NCBI GenBank assembly: GCA_903875575.1
Contig: CAIQWJ010000010.1
Span: 1 to 64,000, forward strand
Direction of reading: 5' to 3'
DNA from: an uncultured Acidobacteriia bacterium
GTDB taxonomy: Bacteria; Acidobacteriota; Terriglobia; Bryobacterales; Bryobacteraceae
Length of the DNA stretch: 64,000 bases
Shown here: one piece after another, positions 45,899-54,962 of the stretch
How positions within the stretch are numbered: the first letter of the stretch is position 1
Layout of the letters: each line of letters begins with the position of its first letter
The notes under the pieces: generated by a model
Databases searched by the model: none
What the model was told of the DNA's origin: nothing
Seen by the model: the letters and a program-made list of their open reading frames with translations, nothing else
Program-made: the position numbers and the translations under genes

Positions 45899-46619
45899 AG
45901 AGTTTCTTCCTGATTTCAGTATAGTCCTGTGGGTTGGTATCTTCAATCGATACTTCGGTCGTGCTGTTCGAGCCATTAAACAGAAAGTGAAAATCGAACG
46001 CGGGGTCAATCTGAAATTCATTCCATAGCGACCGGACCGTTTCTGCGGCACCCCGGTGTGAATGGATGATTTGCTCGATGCGAACGAGTCGTCCTTCTGT
46101 TCTGGCGCGGTCCAGCATGGCCAGCAGGGTGGCATCCAGTGGGCGATCCACGTGCATAATAGTGATCGGCCAGCCGGTAGCGAGTACCCGGTCCACCAGG
46201 CTCCGGGCATGAGCCGGGCTGCTGAAGGTTGAATCGAATACTACGTGCGCAAATTGGCGGGCGCGAGAGAACTCCAGGGCAGTAGTCTTTCCTACTGCAT
46301 TGCCACCTGCCGTGAAAACCACTCTGGCTGCCGGTTTTAGAACTGTGCTCGCCAAAGCCCGCCGGAACAATTCGTCCCGAATCCATGTCGCCGCCGGATG
46401 CACAGCCACACGATACCTCGCGCGATCCTGGTTGTATCCGTCAAATAGTGTGGCTGCATCATCCGCGTTCAGCACGTTGCCGAATCGGTCCGCATACGCC
46501 GCAAGGAAGCGCTCCGGCTCCGCCGCGAGCGCACATAAAATACTTTCGCGAATCTTCTGGGCCTCGGCATCACCCAAAGGCGCAAAGTCGCCCGGTTGAG
46601 GTGGCCGAGTTCCTGCCAC
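45819..46619 (-). CDS. Zeta-toxin-like P-loop kinase
   Basis: Walker A GGNAVGKTTAL, overall zeta/AAA-like layout. Confidence 0.65.
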   Translation of the reverse strand: MAGTRPPQPGDFAPLGDAEAQKIRESILCALAAEPERFLAAYADRFGNVLNADDAATLFDGYNQDRARYRVAVHPAATWIRDELFRRALASTVLKPAARVVFTAGGNAVGKTTALEFSRARQFAHVVFDSTFSSPAHARSLVDRVLATGWPITIMHVDRPLDATLLAMLDRARTEGRLVRIEQIIHSHRGAAETVRSLWNEFQIDPAFDFHFLFNGSNSTTEVSIEDTNPQDYTEIRKKLYDVLESEYRAGRITRPVRDGVRGLGK

Positions 46620-46623
46620 GCCC

Positions 46624-48081
46624 TTACTTCCAGTCGGTAGCCAGCTTCACGAAAGTCCCCAGCGGCACGCCAGTCGGACCCTTCGCCATATACGGCTTGG
46701 CGTCGTCCAGCCACGCTGTAGCCGCGATATCCACATGAATCCACGGGGTCTCGCCGACAAATTCCCGAATGAACGCCGCCGCTGAACTGGCGCCACCCGC
46801 CCGTCCGCCCACGTTGGCGATATCCGCGTACGTATTCTTCAGCAGTTCGCGGTATTCATCGTCCACCGGCAAATGCCACATTTTTTCGCCGGATTCCTTT
46901 GACGCCGCCATCCACTGGCCCAGCAGCGCATCGTCATTCGCGAAGACTCCCGACATAGAGTGGCCCAAAGCCACGACGATGGCACCCGTCAGCGTCGCCG
47001 CATCCACCAAATGTGTGCATCCCAGTTGTTTCGCATAGGTGATGGCGTCGACGAGAATCAGCCGACCCTCGGCATCCGTATTGATGACTTCGATCGTCTT
47101 GCCGGAAAGCGAAGTCACGATGTCACCGGGGCGCTGGGCCTTGCTGCCTGGCATATTCTCCACGGTTGGCACCACGCCCATGACCCGCACTCCGGGCTTG
47201 AGCTGCGCTATCGCCTGCATGGCACCGATCACCGCTGCCGCGCCGCACATATCGTACTTCATCTTTTCCATGCTGTCGGCCGGTTTGATGGATATGCCGC
47301 CCGTATCGAACGTGACGCCCTTGCCCACAAGGCCGAGCACGGCGTCGCTGGTTGGTTTCGCAGGCTTGTACTCCATGATGATCAGCGCGGGCGGTTCGGC
47401 ACTGCCCTGGGACACGCCAAGCAGCGCCCCCATGCCGAGCTGACGCATGCGGTCCTGATCCAGTACTTCGCAGGAAAGCCCATTGGCCGCCGCCATCGCC
47501 TGAGCGCGGGCGGCCAGGTTCATCGGGGTGAGCTTGTTGGGTGGCTCCACTGCGATATCGCGCGACAGATTGGCCGCGTCACCCATGATCTGGCCAGCCG
47601 CAAGCGCGGTCTCATTAGCGGCGCTCGGGGCCACGCAGACCGTCAATTGCTCAATCCTGCGCGAGCCGTCTTTATCAGCGTTGGTCTTGTAAGCATCCGG
47701 TTCCCAGCACGCTTCAATGACGGACTCAGCAGCAGCAGTGATGAACGCAGGGGCGTCGAAACCAGATTCGAGCGCGACGGCGATGTTCTTCACTCCCTTG
47801 GCCTTTAGTACGCGCGCAGCGGCAGCGGCTAGTTTCCGTAGGGACGCAACATCGAACTTCTCGCGCTTACCCGCCCCCGCCAGCAGAATGCGACTGGCTT
47901 GAAAGCCGACGGCACCATGCAGAAGCGTGAATTCCATTGGCTTCCCGGTGATTTCACCGGAATCGCGGAAAGTGGCCACAGCGGCGGCCAGATCGGTGCG
48001 GGGTGTGCCTTCGAATTCCAGTAGTACGAGGGCATCGCATTCCAGGCCAGCGGTTGCCGGTCCTGCGAGTTTCAGCTTCAT
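46624..48081 (-). CDS. pepA: Leucyl aminopeptidase (M17)
   Basis: LVGKGVTFDTGGISIKPADSMEKMKYDMCGAAAV and NTDAEGRL motifs. Confidence 0.95.
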   Translation of the reverse strand: MKLKLAGPATAGLECDALVLLEFEGTPRTDLAAAVATFRDSGEITGKPMEFTLLHGAVGFQASRILLAGAGKREKFDVASLRKLAAAAARVLKAKGVKNIAVALESGFDAPAFITAAAESVIEACWEPDAYKTNADKDGSRRIEQLTVCVAPSAANETALAAGQIMGDAANLSRDIAVEPPNKLTPMNLAARAQAMAAANGLSCEVLDQDRMRQLGMGALLGVSQGSAEPPALIIMEYKPAKPTSDAVLGLVGKGVTFDTGGISIKPADSMEKMKYDMCGAAAVIGAMQAIAQLKPGVRVMGVVPTVENMPGSKAQRPGDIVTSLSGKTIEVINTDAEGRLILVDAITYAKQLGCTHLVDAATLTGAIVVALGHSMSGVFANDDALLGQWMAASKESGEKMWHLPVDDEYRELLKNTYADIANVGGRAGGASSAAAFIREFVGETPWIHVDIAATAWLDDAKPYMAKGPTGVPLGTFVKLATDWK

Positions 48082-48154
48082 GAATGTAGTGTAACCGGCG
48101 CGGAAACGCAGAGCGCCAGTCCATCGCGGGGGTGTAATGGAAAGCCCGGTACTC

Positions 48155-48631
48155 TCAGTACGCCATCTTGCTGTTCCGGATGGCCGTCCGCGCTTCTTCT
48201 TCGTCGCCCTTGGCGCGTTCCGCCTCGCGCTTATCGTGGAACTTCTTGCCCTTTGCCACCGCGATCTCGCACTTGATTTTGCCGTTTTTCAGGTAAAGGC
48301 GGGTCGGGACCAGCGAAAGCCCCTTTTCGCGAATGATGGCGTGCAGCTTTTCAATCTCGCGCCGATGCAACAACAACTTACGGGGCCGTGTGGGGGCGTG
48401 GTTGAAGATGTTGCCATGGCTGTATTCACTGATATGGGCGTTCAGGAGCCAGGCTTCACCTTTTTCCACGTTGGCATAGGCATCGCGCAACTGGACCTTG
48501 CCGGCCTTTGCCGCCTTCACTTCGGTGCCGGTCAGGGCGATCCCAGCCTCGTAGCGGTCGAACAGAAAGAAATTGTGCCCGGCGGGTCGATTGTCGCTCA
48601 GAACTTTCGCGGGGTCGTATTTAGTAGCCAA
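48155..48631 (-). CDS. smpB: SsrA-binding protein
   Basis: [34 protein letters not shown]. Confidence 0.95.
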   Translation of the reverse strand: MATKYDPAKVLSDNRPAGHNFFLFDRYEAGIALTGTEVKAAKAGKVQLRDAYANVEKGEAWLLNAHISEYSHGNIFNHAPTRPRKLLLHRREIEKLHAIIREKGLSLVPTRLYLKNGKIKCEIAVAKGKKFHDKREAERAKGDEEEARTAIRNSKMAY

Positions 48632-48761
48632 AATGGTATCCGGCCCCGGCGACCATTACATTCCTGCCAATACCTATCAACGCTGGCGCATGGTCGCACG
48701 TCAAACATCTCGACGGGGTTATGTAACGATCATACCTCTGCTGTGGCGATTTCTGAATAAA

Positions 48762-51371
48762 ATGATATATTTCAAGCAGTTAGCTGCGGTCGTTGTGGCC
48801 GCGTCGATGGTTTTGCCGCCCGCCCCGCTCCTGGCCGGGACCAGAAAAGGCGACAAACTGCGCAATCAGGCGCGCGTGGAGGAGCTGAAAGGCAACTACC
48901 AGAAGGCGCTGGAGTTAACGTCGGAGGCTGTGGGGGAGGACCCAGGCGATCCCTCCTACAACCTCCAACTGCACCGTATTCGGTTCGAGTGGGGCGTTGA
49001 TCTGGTCAAGAGCGGCCAAAAACTGCGGGATGCCGGCAAAGTGCCGGAGTCACTGGTGCAGTTTGAGAAGGCCTATGCCATTGACCCGGCTTCCGATGTG
49101 GCCGCGCAGGAAATCCGGCGCACGCACGAGATGATGGATCGCGAGAAAAATGGTGCTTCGGGTACAACAGGCGCCACCGGTGACAAGGCCGGCCCCAAGG
49201 CCGATACCTCCACCCTGACTCCATCCGCATTCGCCCGGAAACAGCAGGACGCCCGCACCGAAGCCCTGATGCCTATGGCGATTCTGCGGCCGCTGAATAG
49301 CGATCTGATCGACCTCAAGCTGACCAACCGCCCGCGAACTCTGTTCGAAACGTTTGCAGTGGCAGCAGGGATCAATGTGTTGTTCGATCCTGATTACATC
49401 ACGCAGCAGACCATTACCCAGCCCGTTCAGATTGATCTGAAGCGGACGACGATTGAGGCCGCACTGGACCAAATCGCGCTTGTCACCAAGTCGGCATGGA
49501 AGCCGCTCAATTCGAATACGATCTTCGTTTACTTCAATACCCAGCAGAACCGCCCAAACTTCGCCGAACAGGTCATCAAGACTTTCTACCTGAGTAACAC
49601 CACCACGCCGCAGGAAATCCAGGAAATCCTGACTGTGCTGCGCACCGTGGTTGACGTGCAGAAGGTTTTCAATTATTCCGCCCAGAACGCACTGGTTGTG
49701 AAGTGCGATTCCGACACCATGGCGCTGGTGGAGAAGCTCATTGCGGATCTGGACAAGCCGCGGGCCGAAGTGATTGTCGACGTTCTCGTCATGGAAGTGA
49801 GCAGTACCTACATCCGCAACCTGGCGGCCGGCCTGACGAACGGAATCAATATGACGAGTGCCTTCACGCCGCGGCCGGGTATTACCACGCCAGGTGTCCA
49901 GGCTGCGGCAACCACGACCACAACGGCGTCCGGTGCCACGACCACGACTCCGGCCACAGGTTCCGGCACCAGCATTCCGTTCTCAGCTCTCGGGCGCATC
50001 TCAACCGCGGACTTCTCCATACCGAATCTGCCGGCCGCCCAGTTCGAGGCGATGCTGACCGATTCCAGCACGCGTGTCCTGCAGGCGCCGCAGATTCGCG
50101 CGTCGAACAACACGAAGGCCACCATCAATATCGGCGACAAGATTCCCATCGCTACAGGTTCCTTTTCGTCGGCGGTCGGCGCCGTAGGCGCGTTGCCGGC
50201 GGCGAATACGCAGTTCTCGTTCCAGGACGTCGGCGTGAATGTGGAGATTACGCCGATGGTGCACGACAACAACGAAATCACCATGCTGGTCACGCTCGAT
50301 GTTTCGGCTGTCAAAGACCGTATCGACGTCGGCGGCGTTTCACAGCCCGAAATCACGCAGAACAAGCTGTCGTCGGATATTCGGCTGCGGGAGGGCGAAG
50401 TGAATCTGATTGGAGGCCTGATTCGGGATTCCACCAGCAAGGGCCTGGCCGGCCTGCCTGGGCTTTCCCACATACCGATCCTGGGCCGTTTGTTCTCAAG
50501 CGAGAATTACGAAAAGGACAAGCAGGAACTTGTGATTGCGCTGATTCCGCATATCGTGCGCGGGGTCGATATTACGGCTTCCAACCTGAAGGGTGTGGCC
50601 GCGGGCAGTACGAATCAGATCAAGGTCAGTTTCGATACGGCGAAGATTGCCGCGAATGGACCGGTCAGCCCGGTGGATGCCGGGACGCTTCCCGCAACCG
50701 CGCCTCCGCCGACCGCTCCGACGCTGGCTCCAGCGTCAAACGCGCCGTCGTCCGTGACGCCGCAGGTGTTGACGCCGTCCGTTACCGCGCCACCCGCGGC
50801 TGCCCCACCCGCTACCGCGCCTCCCAATACCGCGCCTCCTGCTACCGCGCCACCCGCTACGGCACCGCCAATCGGCTCCGTACCCATCGGCTTGCCGGGA
50901 ATGCCCGCGCCGGCCATGGTGCCGCCCGCACCGCCTCCCGCAGTTGCGCCTGGAGCCGCCGCCCGCGTGACGCTTCAGCCTGCGTCAACGGGCGTTGCTC
51001 TGAACTCGGCAATCACCCTGACGATCTACGCCGAAAACGTGGTGAACCTGGTGGACGTCGCGGCACAGCTTCAGTACGATCCGAAGATTCTGCGCGTCGC
51101 GAACATCGTTTCGGGCGATATGCCGGGCCGGAATCTGGCCCCTCTGGATATCACGAAGAATGTCGCGGATGAAATCGGGCGCGCGGATATGCGGGTCAGT
51201 CGTGGCCCGAATGGAGGCTCCATCTCGGGGGCCGGGGCACTGTTTACGGTCACCTTCCAGGCGGTGGGCCGCGGCAGTTCGGCGGTGACGCTGAGTTCGT
51301 TTGCGATTCGGGGTCCGGATGGCCCGGTGAATGCGAGTTTGCCGGCACCGGCGTCCGTGAGCGTGCAGTAA
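48762..51371 (+). CDS. Type II secretion/pilus-type secretin with TPR N-terminus and C-terminal cohesin-like domain
   Basis: Start trimmed to ATG 48762; VEITPMVHDNNEITM..LREGEVNLIGGLIRD..LPGLSHIPILGRLF secretin; C-terminal NVVNLVDVAAQLQYDPKILRV cohesin-like. Confidence 0.88.
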   Translation: MIYFKQLAAVVVAASMVLPPAPLLAGTRKGDKLRNQARVEELKGNYQKALELTSEAVGEDPGDPSYNLQLHRIRFEWGVDLVKSGQKLRDAGKVPESLVQFEKAYAIDPASDVAAQEIRRTHEMMDREKNGASGTTGATGDKAGPKADTSTLTPSAFARKQQDARTEALMPMAILRPLNSDLIDLKLTNRPRTLFETFAVAAGINVLFDPDYITQQTITQPVQIDLKRTTIEAALDQIALVTKSAWKPLNSNTIFVYFNTQQNRPNFAEQVIKTFYLSNTTTPQEIQEILTVLRTVVDVQKVFNYSAQNALVVKCDSDTMALVEKLIADLDKPRAEVIVDVLVMEVSSTYIRNLAAGLTNGINMTSAFTPRPGITTPGVQAAATTTTTASGATTTTPATGSGTSIPFSALGRISTADFSIPNLPAAQFEAMLTDSSTRVLQAPQIRASNNTKATINIGDKIPIATGSFSSAVGAVGALPAANTQFSFQDVGVNVEITPMVHDNNEITMLVTLDVSAVKDRIDVGGVSQPEITQNKLSSDIRLREGEVNLIGGLIRDSTSKGLAGLPGLSHIPILGRLFSSENYEKDKQELVIALIPHIVRGVDITASNLKGVAAGSTNQIKVSFDTAKIAANGPVSPVDAGTLPATAPPPTAPTLAPASNAPSSVTPQVLTPSVTAPPAAAPPATAPPNTAPPATAPPATAPPIGSVPIGLPGMPAPAMVPPAPPPAVAPGAAARVTLQPASTGVALNSAITLTIYAENVVNLVDVAAQLQYDPKILRVANIVSGDMPGRNLAPLDITKNVADEIGRADMRVSRGPNGGSISGAGALFTVTFQAVGRGSSAVTLSSFAIRGPDGPVNASLPAPASVSVQ
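50781..50870. repeat. Low-complexity 15-nt repeats encoding ATAPP linker
   Basis: ATAPPNTAPPATAPPATAPP between secretin and cohesin-like domain. Confidence 0.8.
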
Positions 51372-51376
51372 GGCAG

Positions 51377-51853
51377 ATGATCATGAAGCGCAGTTCGAGA
51401 GGCGGGATGACGCTGGTGGAGTTGATCGTGGCGTTTACGATCCTGCTCGCGCTCACGTCCATGGCAGTCCCGCTGGCACGGTCCCGGGTTCACCGCATCA
51501 AGGAGCGCGATCTGCGTGAAGCGCTCAAGGAAATCCGCAGCGCGATTGATCGGTATAAGGATATGGCGGATGCCAACAAGCTTGGTCCGCAGGACGGCGT
51601 GGATACCTACAACTATCCGAAGACGCTGCAATCTCTGGTGGACGGCGTGAAAGGCGCAGGTGCCACTGCGGATGTGAAGGTGAAATTTCTGCGGCGTATC
51701 CCGCTTGATCCGATGACGAATACGCGCGAATGGGGCATGCACAGCATGCAGGACGATCCGAAGAGCACCGGTTGGGGCGGGCAGAATGTTTACGATGTGT
51801 TTTCGAAGAGCGACGCGCGGGCGGGAGACGGGACACCTTATGCGGACTGGTAA
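51377..51853 (+). CDS. GspG-like pseudopilin
   Basis: Prepilin motif GGMTLVELIVAFTILLALTSM. Confidence 0.88.
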   Translation: MIMKRSSRGGMTLVELIVAFTILLALTSMAVPLARSRVHRIKERDLREALKEIRSAIDRYKDMADANKLGPQDGVDTYNYPKTLQSLVDGVKGAGATADVKVKFLRRIPLDPMTNTREWGMHSMQDDPKSTGWGGQNVYDVFSKSDARAGDGTPYADW

Positions 51854-52280
51854 ACAGCTTTCGGCGATCAGCGGTCAGCCTTCAGCCGTGCGCCGTTTGC
51901 GGCGCGGGTTCACGCTGATCGAGCTCATGATCGTCATGGCGATCATCGTCATTCTGGTCTCAGTGGCGATTCCGCACTACCAGAAGTCCATTCTGAGCGC
52001 GAAGGAGACGGTGCTGCACAATAACCTCTCCGCGATGCGCAATGCGATTGACGAGTATTCTTACGACAAACAGGGTGCACCGCATGGCCTGCAGGATCTG
52101 GTGACTGAAGGCTACCTGCGCGACGTGCCGAAGGACCCGATCACCGGCAGTAACGACACCTGGAAGATCATTATGGAAGACGCAAGCCAGAGCGTGAATT
52201 CGACGGATCCGGGGATTTTTGACGTGCGAAGCGGGTCGCAGAAGACGAGTCTTTCGGGGATGGCGTACTCGGATTTCTGA
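51840..52280 (+). CDS. GspG-like pseudopilin
   Basis: ATG 51840 overlapping previous stop; RRGFTLIELMIVMAIIVILVSVAIP. Confidence 0.88.
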   Translation: MRTGKQLSAISGQPSAVRRLRRGFTLIELMIVMAIIVILVSVAIPHYQKSILSAKETVLHNNLSAMRNAIDEYSYDKQGAPHGLQDLVTEGYLRDVPKDPITGSNDTWKIIMEDASQSVNSTDPGIFDVRSGSQKTSLSGMAYSDF

Positions 52281-52340
52281 GCGCGTTCGCGCTATGTCGG
52301 GTGACAGACGGGAAACATTTTTGCGCCGGACTGTTGAGTT

Positions 52341-54533
52341 TTGGGTAAAATCGGAGTACGTATGGACACTCGTCGATTTACCCGTGGTCTCTTGAAGTTT
52401 CTGGTACCTGTCGGTTTGACGGTGCTGGTCAGCCTGTCTGCGAGTGGCCAGACAACTGCTAACTGCGATCCGAGTGCCACAGTGCCTACGCAGGTAGCAT
52501 CAACCGGTTTGGCCGAAGCTGTCGGCGATATTGTCTTGACTTGTACCGGCGGGAGTTCAGGCAGTACTCTGCTCGGTTCACTTTACATCACCCTGAATAC
52601 AAACGTTACGAACTCCCTCGACAAGAGCGGAAATCCTCTGGGTATAACCTTCACCGGCACGGGCGGCGCTGTGGCAACGGCGAACGCGGCCATACAGGTT
52701 GCAGCGAATACCTTGCTGGTCGGTGGCATTAACTACGTGGTTCCGTTTCCGAATACGTTCCCTGTGGTGATCACAATCAGCGGAGTCCGCGCGGCGGCCG
52801 CCTCTCTTCAGAACGGCCAGGCGACGCAGGTAACCGCCTCCTTCACGGGAGCAGGAATCTCGATCCCGTCTAATCCGATCACACTGGCGGTAGCCACCCC
52901 CTGGGCAACGTCTTCTTCTTTGAATAACGGAATTTCCTGCGCAGGTGCGCCTCTCCCCGCTACCCTCGACTTTCCCGGTTTCCTGGCGGTGGGTGGTGCC
53001 TCATCTGCTGTGCGCGTCACGGAGAGTATCCCCGGTGGTTTTGCTCCCAAGGCCGCATCGGCTACAAATGGCACCCGCATTGTTGTAAACCTCTCCGGCT
53101 ACGGCACTGGTGTCCGGCTCTTCGCCCCGGATGCGTTGGTGGGAAATAGTGGCGTTCAGGCGACATCCGGCGGCGAATTTGGGACAGGGATCGCCAGTGG
53201 CGCCTACATTCCCGGTTCAGGGCAGTTACTCCTTTCCCGGGTTGCAGGTGCAAAAGCGGATGGTTCGGGCGGCACGCTCGTGACTGCGATACCTGCCGCT
53301 GCGACGACATTCACGGCAATTTCAGAGATCACTGTAACAAACGGTTCGGCGTTCGCCGTTTACGAGGTCCTGGATGCCAACCCGTCAGTCTCCGAGTCCT
53401 TCCAGGCCCCTGTTTTTATCGTCACACCGCCAAACAATTGCGCCAATTCGATCCAAACCAGCCTCGCAGCGGTCCTGGCCCCGATTTCAACGGTTTCCAT
53501 CGCGACAGCAACAGATCCCGTCCCGCGCTTCATTCCGGTTCCATTGGCTTCCGATTGCCAATTGATCGGGGATTGCAACGGCAACTATTTCCCGATCCTG
53601 ACGGTCAACACTGCACCCATAAACCTGACGGGCGCTTCCCAGGGACTAGTACAGCGTTCTTTGCTTGCTGTTTCAAATAGTGGTGGGACGCAGCTCAGTC
53701 TATCAGTTTCTATAACTTATCAATCTGTCGCCGGGTGGCTCACGGTAACCCCGCAATCAAATAACGGACAACTTGCACTTGTAGTCGCAGCCGATCCGTC
53801 TCTGCTGCAGGCTGGTATCTTTAATGCCACAGTGACCCTCAATGCCGGAGTTGGCGGAAGTGCGACCATCCCCGTTACGTTTACCGTCGGGACGTCCGGG
53901 CCAGCTATTCAGGCTATCGTCAGTTCAGCCACTTTCCAGAGCGGTAAGGCCGCGCCCGGCTCATACGTGTCAATCTACGGTGGCACTCTTGCGGGAGCAA
54001 AAGTGACCGTGACGTTTAATGGCCTCAACGCGACTGTGATCCCGGTGCCCACGCCCTACAACGCGACGCAGATTAATACAATTGTTCCCGCGTCCCTTAG
54101 CGGGCAGAATAGCGCGACCGTAGTGGCGACAATCGACGGAAGGCAAACTAATAGCGTTACCCTCGGGCTGACTCCAAACGTGCCTGCCGTATTCACGCCG
54201 GGCATCCTGAATTCGGATAGTACGGTAAACTCCGCCGCGAACCCCGCGGCGCGCGGATCATTTGTCCAGATATATCTGACGGGTCTTTCAAACCCTTTAT
54301 CGGGCCCTGCCACCGTCACAATGGGAACCCAGCAGGGAATAATTCCTATATACGCGGGCGCACCGTACACTGGCGGCGGTTTCCCGGCAACCTTGGCCGG
54401 ATTGGATCAGGTTAACGTCACCATCCCCCAGACGCTCTCTTTTACGGGAAACTCCACTCCCACCTCGGTTTGCGTTCTCCAGGTGTTGCCTCCGGCACTC
54501 TGCTCGAACACGGTAACAATCTATGTTAAATGA
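52341..54533 (+). CDS. Secreted protein with TIGR03437-like (Soli_cterm) C-terminus
   Basis: 730 aa; SSATFQSGKAAPGSYVSIYGGTLAG..FVQIYLTGLSNP..LDQVNVTIPQTL. Confidence 0.75.
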   Translation: MGKIGVRMDTRRFTRGLLKFLVPVGLTVLVSLSASGQTTANCDPSATVPTQVASTGLAEAVGDIVLTCTGGSSGSTLLGSLYITLNTNVTNSLDKSGNPLGITFTGTGGAVATANAAIQVAANTLLVGGINYVVPFPNTFPVVITISGVRAAAASLQNGQATQVTASFTGAGISIPSNPITLAVATPWATSSSLNNGISCAGAPLPATLDFPGFLAVGGASSAVRVTESIPGGFAPKAASATNGTRIVVNLSGYGTGVRLFAPDALVGNSGVQATSGGEFGTGIASGAYIPGSGQLLLSRVAGAKADGSGGTLVTAIPAAATTFTAISEITVTNGSAFAVYEVLDANPSVSESFQAPVFIVTPPNNCANSIQTSLAAVLAPISTVSIATATDPVPRFIPVPLASDCQLIGDCNGNYFPILTVNTAPINLTGASQGLVQRSLLAVSNSGGTQLSLSVSITYQSVAGWLTVTPQSNNGQLALVVAADPSLLQAGIFNATVTLNAGVGGSATIPVTFTVGTSGPAIQAIVSSATFQSGKAAPGSYVSIYGGTLAGAKVTVTFNGLNATVIPVPTPYNATQINTIVPASLSGQNSATVVATIDGRQTNSVTLGLTPNVPAVFTPGILNSDSTVNSAANPAARGSFVQIYLTGLSNPLSGPATVTMGTQQGIIPIYAGAPYTGGGFPATLAGLDQVNVTIPQTLSFTGNSTPTSVCVLQVLPPALCSNTVTIYVK

Positions 54534-54962
54534 GCAGGACGGTTCCCGGTGCCGCTGCGGATTTTGAGTTCCAGATGATGAAATTTCCGTCATGAAGGCC
54601 GAAAGACTTGCAATCGACGGCGGGAACGGATATATTCGATAAGTGTCAGGCTCGAAGAGCCTCCATGTCGTATACGCCGGACTGTTTCAGGAGTCCGCGT
54701 GATGTGGTATAAAAGTTCTTGGATTGTAATTTTAAGTTTTGGGCAGCGGCAAGGTAGTTAGAACAGTAAAATATCCGCGCTCCTTCAAGTTGTACCGCCC
54801 TTGGCCGACCACTTCAGGAAGGCTGGCGAGCTTTACCTCCGCCCGATACGGAGAAGTTCCCCAAAAGTTTTAAAACGATTTGTTTGCAGTTGAGGCTCAG
54901 GTGGACGGAACTTCGACCGATTCAATTTTAGTTAAAAGTTACAATTCCCTAAGGAGAAAGAA

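Noticed and set aside
46960-47808. 282-aa plus-strand ORF
   Set aside because: Antisense to pepA; shadow ORF.
50781-50870. Regular short repeats, considered as a CRISPR-like array
   Set aside because: 15-nt units in frame within a CDS encoding ATAPP; no spacers.
49703-51172. 489-aa plus-strand ORF
   Set aside because: Out-of-frame reading of the secretin gene with R/G/C-rich composition.
54541-54962. Possible riboswitch or structured leader
   Set aside because: I could not match any known riboswitch consensus by eye; needs Infernal/Rfam, so not called as ncRNA.
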